The notes beneath the pieces were generated by a model. It did no database searches and was not told the DNA's origin. It saw only the letters and a program-made list of their open reading frames with translations. A program made the position numbers and the translations under genes. A stretch of 57,251 nt of DNA. Source: Streptomyces cavernicola (lineage in GTDB: Bacteria > Actinomycetota > Actinomycetes > Streptomycetales > Streptomycetaceae). Positions 25,105-32,008 of the stretch are shown here, piece after piece. The stretch is taken from assembly GCF_029968035.1 (NCBI RefSeq), contig NZ_JASCIQ010000051.1, positions 1 to 57,251 on the forward strand, in the 5' to 3' direction. The number at the start of each line of letters is the position of its first letter. The first letter of the stretch is position 1.

Positions 25105-25138
25105 AAGGGCCGACGGGACACACGCCCCGTCGGCCCTT
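25105..25138 (+). terminator. Terminator of the pdxST-yebC unit
   Basis: A perfect 13-bp stem (25105-25117 with 25126-25138, arm AAGGGCCGACGGG) around an 8-nt loop lies between yebC and the ruvC promoter. It separates the two transcription units. Confidence 0.8.
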
Positions 25139-25152
25139 CGCCTTGGCACCGG

Positions 25153-25175
25153 TTGTCAGTGGCAGCCGATAGCCT
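25153..25175 (+). promoter_or_regulatory. RecA-NDp/PafBC-type DNA-damage promoter of ruvCAB
   Basis: TTGTCAGTGGC (25153-25163), six bases, then TAGCCT (25170-25175) matches the LexA-independent damage promoter (TTGTCRGTG-N8-TANNNT; the Streptomyces recA form is TTGTCAGTGGC-N6-TAGggT). The predicted start point near 25182 leaves a 24-nt leader with a GGAGG for ruvC. No LexA box is seen. Confidence 0.88.
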
Positions 25176-25205
25176 GCACAAACAGATGAGCGAAGGAGGG
25201 GCGGC

Positions 25206-25748
25206 GTGCGTGTGCTCGGTGTGGACCCAGGTCTGACCCGCTGCGGTGTGGGGGTCGTCGAGGGCGTCGCAGGACGCCCCCTGACGATGCGAGGCGTCGG
25301 CGTCGTCCGCACGCCCGCCGACGCCGAGTTGGGCCACAGACTCGTCGCCATCGAGCAGGGGATCGAGCAGTGGCTCGACGAGCACCGGCCCGAATGCGTC
25401 GCAGTGGAGCGGGTGTTCAGCCAGCACAACGTGCGTACGGTCATGGGCACCGCCCAGGCCAGCGCCGTCGCCATGCTGTGCGCCTCGCGCCGCGGCATCC
25501 CCGTCGCCCTGCACACGCCGAGCGAGGTCAAGGCCGCGGTCACCGGCAGCGGTCGGGCGGACAAGGCCCAGGTCGGCGCCATGGTCACGAGGCTGCTGCG
25601 GCTTGCCGCCCCGCCCAAGCCCGCCGACGCCGCGGACGCCCTGGCCCTCGCCATCTGCCACATCTGGCGCGCCCCCGCCAAGAACCGACTCCAGCAGGCA
25701 GTTCAGCAACAGGCAGCCCTGCACGCATCGAAAGGCCGCACGCCATGA
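25206..25748 (+). CDS. ruvC: Crossover junction endodeoxyribonuclease RuvC
   Basis: The 180-residue RNase H-fold resolvase cleaves Holliday junctions together with RuvAB. Catalytic acids are visible in VLGVDPGLTRCG (D7), ECVAVERVF and the C-terminal KPADAADALALAICH. GTG 25206 follows GAAGGAGGGG. The stop overlaps the ruvA start (ATGA). The DNA-damage promoter upstream makes this the first gene of a ruvCAB damage-inducible operon. Confidence 0.97.
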   Translation: MRVLGVDPGLTRCGVGVVEGVAGRPLTMRGVGVVRTPADAELGHRLVAIEQGIEQWLDEHRPECVAVERVFSQHNVRTVMGTAQASAVAMLCASRRGIPVALHTPSEVKAAVTGSGRADKAQVGAMVTRLLRLAAPPKPADAADALALAICHIWRAPAKNRLQQAVQQQAALHASKGRTP

Positions 25749-26356
25749 TCGCCTTCGTCAGCGGACCCGTGGCCGCACTCGCCCCCGACGCCGCGGTGGT
25801 CGAGGTCGGCGGCATCGGCATGGCCGTCCAGTGCACCCCGAACACCCTGTCCGGCCTGCGCGTGGGCCAACAGGCCAAGCTGGCCACGTCGTTGGTGGTG
25901 CGCGAGGACTCCCTCACGCTCTACGGCTTCGCCGACGACGACGAGCGCCAGACCTTCGAGCTGCTGCAGACCGCGAGCGGCGTCGGACCGCGCCTGGCCC
26001 AGGCCATGCTCGCCGTGCACAGCCCGGACGCCCTGCGCATCGCCGTCGCCGGCGGCGACGAGAAGGCGCTCACGGCCGTCCCCGGCATCGGTAAGAAGGG
26101 CGCCCAGAAGCTGCTCCTCGAACTGAAGGACCGCCTCGGCGAACCCCTCGGCACCGGCGGCCCCGCCATCGGCACGGCCGTCACCGCCGGCTGGCGCGAC
26201 CAGCTGCACGCGGCCCTGATCGGCCTCGGGTACGCCACGCGCGAGGCCGACGAAGCGGTCGCCGCCGTGGCCCCCCAGGCCGAGGCCGCCGAGGGAACGC
26301 CGCAGGTCGGCCAGCTCCTGAAGGCCGCGCTGCAGACCCTCAACCGGGCCCGCTGA
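25745..26356 (+). CDS. ruvA: Holliday junction DNA helicase subunit RuvA
   Basis: The 203-residue protein forms the tetrameric junction-binding platform. Domain I (1-62) is an OB fold beginning MIAFVSGPVAALAPDAAVVEVGG. Domain II has two helix-hairpin-helix motifs (LLQTASGVGPRLAQAML and LTAVPGIGKKGAQKLLLEL). Domain III at the C-terminus (about 155-203) contacts RuvB after an Ala/Gly linker. The start codon overlaps the ruvC stop. Confidence 0.97.
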   Translation: MIAFVSGPVAALAPDAAVVEVGGIGMAVQCTPNTLSGLRVGQQAKLATSLVVREDSLTLYGFADDDERQTFELLQTASGVGPRLAQAMLAVHSPDALRIAVAGGDEKALTAVPGIGKKGAQKLLLELKDRLGEPLGTGGPAIGTAVTAGWRDQLHAALIGLGYATREADEAVAAVAPQAEAAEGTPQVGQLLKAALQTLNRAR

Positions 26357-26457
26357 CCGCGTCCGCTGACCGGCACGGCCCGGGTCCGCCGGAAGCCGCC
26401 GGCGCTCACCCGACCCGTATCGCAGACCACCGCACCCACAACCCCGAGGCCGCCACC

Positions 26458-27534
26458 GTGAACTGGGACCCCACACCGACCGACACCGCCGCCGACGGCC
26501 GCCTCGTCGGGGCCGCCGCGGACGGCGAGGACCAGGCCGTCGAGGCGGCCCTGCGCCCCAAGTCCCTGGCCGAGTTCGTCGGCCAGGAGCGGGTGCGCGA
26601 GCAGCTCGACCTCGTCCTCAAGGCCGCCCGCCAGCGCGGCGCCACGGCCGACCACGTCCTGCTCTCGGGCGCCCCCGGCCTCGGCAAGACCACGCTCTCC
26701 ATGATCATCGCGGCCGAGATGGAAGCCCCCATCCGCATCACCAGCGGCCCCGCGATCCAGCACGCGGGCGACCTGGCCGCGATCCTGTCCTCACTGCAGG
26801 AGGGCGAGGTCCTCTTCCTCGACGAGATCCACCGGATGTCACGCCCCGCCGAAGAGATGCTTTACATGGCGATGGAGGACTTCCGGGTCGACGTCATCGT
26901 CGGCAAGGGCCCCGGCGCCACCGCCATCCCGCTCGAACTCCCGCCCTTCACCCTGGTCGGCGCCACCACGCGCGCCGGACTCCTGCCGCCGCCCCTGCGC
27001 GACCGCTTCGGCTTCACCGCGCACATGGAGTTCTACGGCCCGAGCGAGCTGGAGCGCGTCATCAGCCGCTCCGCCGAGCTGCTCGACGTGACGATCGAGG
27101 CCGACGGCGCGGGCGAGATCGCCGGCCGCTCCCGTGGCACGCCCCGGATCGCCAACCGCCTGCTGCGCCGCGTGCGGGACTACGCCCAGGTCAAGGCGGA
27201 CGGCACCGTCACCCGAGAGATCGCCGCCGCCGCCCTCAAGGTGTACGAGGTGGACGGCCGGGGCCTCGACCGCCTCGACCGCGCGGTCCTCCAAGCCCTG
27301 CTCAAGCTCTTCGGCGGCGGCCCCGTGGGCCTGTCCACCCTGTCCGTCGCGGTGGGGGAGGAACGTGAGACCGTGGAAGAGGTCGCCGAGCCCTTCCTCG
27401 TAAGAGAGGGACTCCTCGCCCGTACGCCCAGAGGCCGCGTCGCCACCCCGGCGGCCTGGGCCCACCTCGGACTCACGCCCCCGCAGGGCGGCGGAACGGG
27501 AGGAACGGGGCAAGGGGACCTGTTCAGCAGCTGA
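26458..27534 (+). CDS. ruvB: Holliday junction branch migration ATPase RuvB
   Basis: The 358-residue AAA+ motor drives branch migration on RuvA. Walker A is SGAPGLGKTTL (about 68-78), Walker B is LFLDEIHRM (about 120-128), sensor 1 is LVGATTRAGLLPPPLRDRF, and the sensor 2 arginine lies in GTPRIANRLLRRVRDYA. A winged-helix C-terminus follows. GTG 26458 has GAGG upstream. A 101-nt gap after ruvA shows no terminator, so it is probably co-transcribed. Confidence 0.97.
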   Translation: MNWDPTPTDTAADGRLVGAAADGEDQAVEAALRPKSLAEFVGQERVREQLDLVLKAARQRGATADHVLLSGAPGLGKTTLSMIIAAEMEAPIRITSGPAIQHAGDLAAILSSLQEGEVLFLDEIHRMSRPAEEMLYMAMEDFRVDVIVGKGPGATAIPLELPPFTLVGATTRAGLLPPPLRDRFGFTAHMEFYGPSELERVISRSAELLDVTIEADGAGEIAGRSRGTPRIANRLLRRVRDYAQVKADGTVTREIAAAALKVYEVDGRGLDRLDRAVLQALLKLFGGGPVGLSTLSVAVGEERETVEEVAEPFLVREGLLARTPRGRVATPAAWAHLGLTPPQGGGTGGTGQGDLFSS

Positions 27535-27581
27535 CGGTGCGGGCGCTCGCAGGCCCAGGAACCCCAGTGCCATGCTGAGCG

Positions 27582-27611
27582 TTGTTCCTTAGGCGCGGGC
27601 TCGCTTAGACT
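27582..27611 (+). promoter_or_regulatory. Promoter of the yajC-secDF-apt unit
   Basis: TTGTTC (27582-27587) and TAGACT (27606-27611) are 18 nt apart, a fair match to the principal sigma consensus. The implied leader before yajC is about 80 nt. Confidence 0.55.
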
Positions 27612-27698
27612 CCGCCGATGCCGCCCTCCCGGGCGGCGTGCCCACCCCCAATACACAGGCCGCTCAACGCGCGGTCGCGCGAAGGAAAATTACGTCCC

Positions 27699-28223
27699 GT
27701 GGATATCGTGACCTTCCTCCCGTTCATCGTGCTCATCGGGGCCATGTTCCTGATGACGCGCTCCGCCAAGAAGAAGCAGCAGGCGGCGGCGACGATGCGC
27801 AATGAGATGCAGCCCGGCACCGGCGTCCGCACGATCGGCGGCATGTACGCCGTCGTCAAGGAGGTCACCGAGGACACCGCCACGCTCGAGGTGGCGCCCG
27901 GAGTCCACGCGATCTATGCGAAGAACGCGATCGGCGCCGTCCTCGACGACGAGGAGTACAACCGCATCGTCCACGGCGCCGAGCAGGACCTGAAGTCGGA
28001 CACCCCGGTCGTGCCGGACGACGCCTCCTCGCTGACCGAGGGTGACGAGCCCGCCGCCGACGAGTCGCCTGTGGACCTCGGCAAGAAGGACGCCGACGCG
28101 GACGAGGACGCCCCGAAGAAGGACGCCGACGCCGACGCGGACACCCCGAAGGCCGACGAGGACGCTCCGAAGTCGGACGAGGACGCGCCGAAGAAGACCG
28201 ACGGCGAGGCCGACGCGAAGTAG
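27699..28223 (+). CDS. yajC: Preprotein translocase subunit YajC
   Basis: The 174-residue protein has one N-terminal transmembrane helix (residues 3-20, IVTFLPFIVLIGAMFLMT) and the basic RSAKKKQQ turn. The YajC core VRTIGGMYAVVKEVTEDTATLEV follows. It is an accessory of SecDF in protein export. It is about 60-70 residues longer than the E. coli protein: the C-terminus is an acidic tail with repeated DEDAPK/DADAD units (about 125-170). GTG 27699 has GAAGGA upstream. It is first in yajC-secD-secF-apt. Confidence 0.93.
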   Translation: MDIVTFLPFIVLIGAMFLMTRSAKKKQQAAATMRNEMQPGTGVRTIGGMYAVVKEVTEDTATLEVAPGVHAIYAKNAIGAVLDDEEYNRIVHGAEQDLKSDTPVVPDDASSLTEGDEPAADESPVDLGKKDADADEDAPKKDADADADTPKADEDAPKSDEDAPKKTDGEADAK

Positions 28224-28232
28224 TCACGACCG

Positions 28233-28267
28233 AGGACCGCGGAGTGCCCCGAGCGCCCCGCGGTCCT
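28233..28267 (+). terminator. Hairpin between yajC and secD (possible attenuator)
   Basis: A 10-bp stem (28233-28242 with 28258-28267, arm AGGACCGCGG) and 15-nt loop lies just after the yajC stop and 100 nt before secD. It may partly terminate or process the transcript. Confidence 0.4.
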
Positions 28268-28367
28268 TCGGACGTGCTGGCTTCGTCCGGTTTCACCCCC
28301 CACCACTTCATGGCCGCCCACGGCGCGTGTTCGGGTTCCGGGCGGTTGGACAGGGAGAAACGACAAG

Positions 28368-30125
28368 GTGGCAGCACCTAAGAAGGGCCGGAGGCCGAGC
28401 GGCCAGGGCAAGCCGGGCAGGGCCCTGGCGTTCATCCTGATCGCCATGGTGGCGCTGACCGGAGGGATGTTCTTCTCCGGCCACACCACTCCGCGCCTGG
28501 GCATCGACCTCGCCGGCGGTACGAGCATCACGCTCGAGGCCAAGAACGAGCCCGGCAAGCCGAACGCGATCAACAAGACCAATATGGACACCGCGGTCGG
28601 CATCATCGAGCGCCGTGTCAACGGCCTGGGCGTCTCCGAGGCGGAGGTCCAGACCCAGGGCGATCGCAACATCATCGTCAACATCCCCAAGGGGACCAAC
28701 GAGAAGCAGGCCCGCGAGCAGGTCGGCACGACCGCTCAGCTCTACTTCCGCCCGGTCCTGACGATGAGCGCGGGCAAGCCCACGCCCGACCCCTCAGCCA
28801 GCAAGACCCCTGACCCCTCGGCGTCCGGCAAGGACAAGCCGAAGGCCGGCAGCGGCGACGAGCACGCCACGCCCACCGCGAGCCCGACCACGCAGGGCCG
28901 TGCGGTCACCGACGGCCTGAAGGCCGACCCGACCCCCTCCGCGGGCGAGAAGGGCAAGGGCGACGAGAAGCCCTCCGCCACCGAGACGCCCAAGCCGGAC
29001 GCGGACGACGCCGCCGCCGCGAAGAAGCTGCAGGCGCAGTTCATGGCGCTCGACTGCACCAAGAAGGACCAGCGGGTCAAGGCGGCGCAAGGCGTCAAGT
29101 CCAGTGACCCGATGGTCGGTTGCGGCAAGAACGCCATCGGCCAGTGGGAGAAGTACATCCTCGGTCCGGCGGAGGTCGACGGCAAGGACGTCGACGACGC
29201 CCAGGCGGTCATCAACGACCGCGGCCAGTGGATCGTCACGATGAAGTTCAACAGCAAGGGCGCCGACAAGTTCTCGAAGATCACGACCCAGCTGAAGACG
29301 CAGCAGTCGCCGCAGAATCAGTTCGGCATCGTGCTCGACGGCGAGGTCGTCTCCGCCCCCAGCGTCAGCGAGACCCTGAGCAAGAGCGCCGAGATCTCCG
29401 GCAGCTTCAACCAGGAGTCCGCGACGGAGCTGGCGAACATCCTGTCGTACGGTGCGCTCCCGCTGACCTTCCAGGAGCAGAGCGTCACCTCGGTGACCGC
29501 CGCCCTCGGCGGTGAGCAGCTGCAGGCCGGCCTGATCGCCGGCGCCATCGGCCTCGCCCTGGTCGTCGTCTACCTCGTGGTCTACTACCGCGGCCTGTCC
29601 CTGATCGCCCTGCTCAGCCTCCTCGCCTCCGGCATCCTCACGTACACGCTGATGTCGCTGCTCGGGCCGGCCATCGGGTTCGCGCTGAACCTGCCGGCGG
29701 TCTGCGGTGCGATCGTCGCCATCGGCATCACCGCCGACTCGTTCATCGTGTACTTCGAGCGGGTCCGGGACGAGGTCCGTGAGGGCCGCAGCCTCCGCCC
29801 CGCCGTCGAGCGGGCCTGGCCGCGCGCCCGGCGCACCATCCTGGTCTCCGACTTCGTGTCGTTCCTGGCCGCGGCGGTGCTGTTCATCGTGACCGTCGGC
29901 AAGGTGCAGGGCTTCGCGTTCACGCTCGGCCTGACCACGCTCCTCGACGTCGTCGTGGTGTTCCTCTTCACCAAGCCGCTGATGACGCTGATCGCCCGCC
30001 GCAAGTTCTTCGCGAACGGCCACCCGTGGTCCGGACTCGACCCGAAGCGCCTCGGCGCCAAACCCCCGCTGCGCCGCTCGCGCACCCGTCGCGTGCCCGG
30101 CTCCGTCGACCCGAAGGAGGCGTGA
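28368..30125 (+). CDS. secD: Protein translocase subunit SecD
   Basis: The 585-residue RND-superfamily membrane protein works with SecF to complete proton-driven export. It has TM1 (about 18-38), a large extracytoplasmic domain (first P1 block GIDLAGGTSITLEA), then TM2-TM6 in the last 220 residues with the conserved GAIVAIGITADSFIVYFERVRDE. A roughly 85-residue Pro/Lys/Ser/Thr-rich insertion (about 134-218) splits the extracytoplasmic domain; it is disordered-looking and absent from E. coli SecD. GTG 28368 has AGGGAG upstream. SecF starts 1 nt after its stop. Confidence 0.96.
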   Translation: MAAPKKGRRPSGQGKPGRALAFILIAMVALTGGMFFSGHTTPRLGIDLAGGTSITLEAKNEPGKPNAINKTNMDTAVGIIERRVNGLGVSEAEVQTQGDRNIIVNIPKGTNEKQAREQVGTTAQLYFRPVLTMSAGKPTPDPSASKTPDPSASGKDKPKAGSGDEHATPTASPTTQGRAVTDGLKADPTPSAGEKGKGDEKPSATETPKPDADDAAAAKKLQAQFMALDCTKKDQRVKAAQGVKSSDPMVGCGKNAIGQWEKYILGPAEVDGKDVDDAQAVINDRGQWIVTMKFNSKGADKFSKITTQLKTQQSPQNQFGIVLDGEVVSAPSVSETLSKSAEISGSFNQESATELANILSYGALPLTFQEQSVTSVTAALGGEQLQAGLIAGAIGLALVVVYLVVYYRGLSLIALLSLLASGILTYTLMSLLGPAIGFALNLPAVCGAIVAIGITADSFIVYFERVRDEVREGRSLRPAVERAWPRARRTILVSDFVSFLAAAVLFIVTVGKVQGFAFTLGLTTLLDVVVVFLFTKPLMTLIARRKFFANGHPWSGLDPKRLGAKPPLRRSRTRRVPGSVDPKEA

Positions 30126-30126
30126 G

Positions 30127-31260
30127 ATGTCGAAGCTCGGCAACCTCGGCGCCCGGCTCTACCGCGGCGAAGTCGGATACGACTTCATCGCCAAGCGGAA
30201 GGTCTGGTACGGCGTCTCGATCCTCATCACCATCACGGCCATCGTGGCCCTGGCGGTGCAGGGGCTGAACCTGGGCATCGAGTTCAAGGGCGGCGCGGTC
30301 TTCACCACGCCCAAGACCGAGGCCTCCGTCGCGCAGGCCCAGGACGTCGCCGAAGAGGCCTCCGGCCACCAGGCCATCGTCCAGAAGCTGGGCAACGGCG
30401 GCGTCCGGATCCAGGTCAGCGGCGTCGACACCGCCAAGTCCGACCAGATCAAGGCGGAGCTCGCCACGGACCTGAAGGTCCCGGCGAACGACATCAACGC
30501 CGAACTGGTCGGCCCCAGTTGGGGTGCGCAGATCGCCAACAAGGCCTGGATGGGTCTCGGCATCTTCATGATCCTGTGCGTGATCTACCTGGCGATCGCC
30601 TTCGAGTGGCGCATGGCCGTCGCCGCCCTCGTCGCCCTGATCCACGACATCACGATCACCGTCGGTGTGTACGCACTGGTCGGCTTCGAGGTCACCCCGG
30701 GCACGGTGATCGGTCTGCTGACCATCCTCGGTTACTCGCTGTACGACACGGTCGTGGTCTTCGACTCCCTGAAGGAGCAGTCGAAGGGCATCACGAAGCA
30801 GACGAAGCAGACCTACAGCGAGGTCGCCAACCTCTCCATCAACAGCACCCTGGTGCGCTCCATCAACACCACGGTGGTCGCGCTCCTGCCGGTGGCGGGC
30901 CTGCTGTTCATCGGTGGCGGCGTCCTCGGCGCCGGCATGCTGAACGACATCTCGCTGTCCCTGTTCGTCGGCCTCGCCGCCGGCGCGTACTCCTCGATCT
31001 TCATCGCCACGCCGCTCGTCGCCGACCTCAAGGAGCGCGAGCCGCAGATGAAGACGCTCAAGAAGCGGGTGCTCGCCAAGCGCGCGCAGGCCGCCGCGAA
31101 GAGCGAGTCGGAGTCCGCGGACGAGGGCGACGAGGCGGGCGACCTGGGACCGGTGGACGCCGCCGCGGCGGGTGCCGCATCGGGCGTCGTCGGCCAGCGC
31201 CGTACCCAGCCGCAGGCGCGCAACCGCGGCCGCGGCCGACCCTCGGGGAAGCGCCGATGA
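30127..31260 (+). CDS. secF: Protein translocase subunit SecF
   Basis: The 377-residue partner of SecD has six transmembrane helices. TM1 (about 25-46) is followed by GIEFKGGAVF, the SecF signature, and the membrane core contains IGLLTILGYSLYDTVVVFDSL. The C-terminal about 55 residues (after KRVLAKRAQAAAKSE) are a charged cytosolic tail rich in Ala, Gly and Arg. The stop overlaps the apt start (ATGA). Confidence 0.96.
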   Translation: MSKLGNLGARLYRGEVGYDFIAKRKVWYGVSILITITAIVALAVQGLNLGIEFKGGAVFTTPKTEASVAQAQDVAEEASGHQAIVQKLGNGGVRIQVSGVDTAKSDQIKAELATDLKVPANDINAELVGPSWGAQIANKAWMGLGIFMILCVIYLAIAFEWRMAVAALVALIHDITITVGVYALVGFEVTPGTVIGLLTILGYSLYDTVVVFDSLKEQSKGITKQTKQTYSEVANLSINSTLVRSINTTVVALLPVAGLLFIGGGVLGAGMLNDISLSLFVGLAAGAYSSIFIATPLVADLKEREPQMKTLKKRVLAKRAQAAAKSESESADEGDEAGDLGPVDAAAAGAASGVVGQRRTQPQARNRGRGRPSGKRR

Positions 31261-31796
31261 CCGACGTCAAGGAACTGCTGCTCAGCCGGATCCGGGACGT
31301 CCCGGACTACCCGAAGGCCGGCGTGATGTTCAAGGACATCACCCCACTGCTCGCCGACCCGACGGCGTTCACGGCGCTCACCGGCGCCCTCGCCGACCTG
31401 TGCGTCGAGCACGGTGCGACGAAGATCGTCGGCCTGGAGGCACGCGGCTTCATCCTCGCGGCGCCGGTCGCGGTCCGCGCCGGCGTCGGCTTCATCCCCG
31501 TACGCAAGGCGGGCAAGCTCCCCGGAGCGACCCTGGCCCAGTCGTACGAGCTGGAGTACGGCAACGCCGAGATCGAAGTACACGCCGAGGACCTGGCCGC
31601 GGGCGACCGCGTCCTGGTGATCGACGACGTCCTCGCGACCGGCGGCACCGCCGAGGCCTCGCTGCAGCTCATCCGCCGCGCGGGCGCCGAGGTCGCGGGC
31701 CTCGCCGTACTGATGGAGCTCGGCTTCCTCGGCGGCCGGGCACGCCTTGAGCCCGCGCTCCTGGGCGCACCGCTGGAGGCGCTGCTCACCGTCTGA
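31257..31796 (+). CDS. apt: Adenine phosphoribosyltransferase
   Basis: The 179-residue type I phosphoribosyltransferase converts adenine and PRPP to AMP. The PRPP loop is RVLVIDDVLATGGTAEAS (about 119-136), and FKDITPLL plus LEARGFILAAPVA form the base site. The gene is coupled to secF and lies upstream of relA, the usual actinobacterial order. A terminator after apt separates it from relA. Confidence 0.96.
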   Translation: MTDVKELLLSRIRDVPDYPKAGVMFKDITPLLADPTAFTALTGALADLCVEHGATKIVGLEARGFILAAPVAVRAGVGFIPVRKAGKLPGATLAQSYELEYGNAEIEVHAEDLAAGDRVLVIDDVLATGGTAEASLQLIRRAGAEVAGLAVLMELGFLGGRARLEPALLGAPLEALLTV

Positions 31797-31844
31797 GCAC
31801 CGCGGACCACCGTCCGATCGCCGTCCGACGGGCACGATCGAGCC

Positions 31845-31882
31845 AAGGGCGGGCACCCGGCACAGTCCGGGCGCCCGCCCTT
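31845..31882 (+). terminator. Terminator of the yajC-secDF-apt operon
   Basis: A 16-bp stem with one mismatch (31845-31860 with 31867-31882) around a 6-nt loop lies 49 nt after apt. The relA promoter region follows. Confidence 0.8.
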
Positions 31883-31916
31883 CGCACGCCCACAGGGAGA
31901 TCACCCCGCGCAGGGG

Positions 31917-31925
31917 TTATCCACA
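31917..31925 (+). promoter_or_regulatory. Exact DnaA box upstream of relA
   Basis: TTATCCACA is an exact E. coli-type DnaA box. It lies about 30 nt upstream of a TACCAT -10-like box (31955-31960) and 92 nt before the relA start. It is far from any visible origin, so a regulatory or DnaA-titration role is inferred. Confidence 0.55.
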
Positions 31926-32008
31926 GTGGGCACGAGCCCGAGCGCAAGGATCGATACCATGGCAGTCCGGACCTGATCGGGGGGCCGGACCCTGCATGAG
32001 GAGCACTC

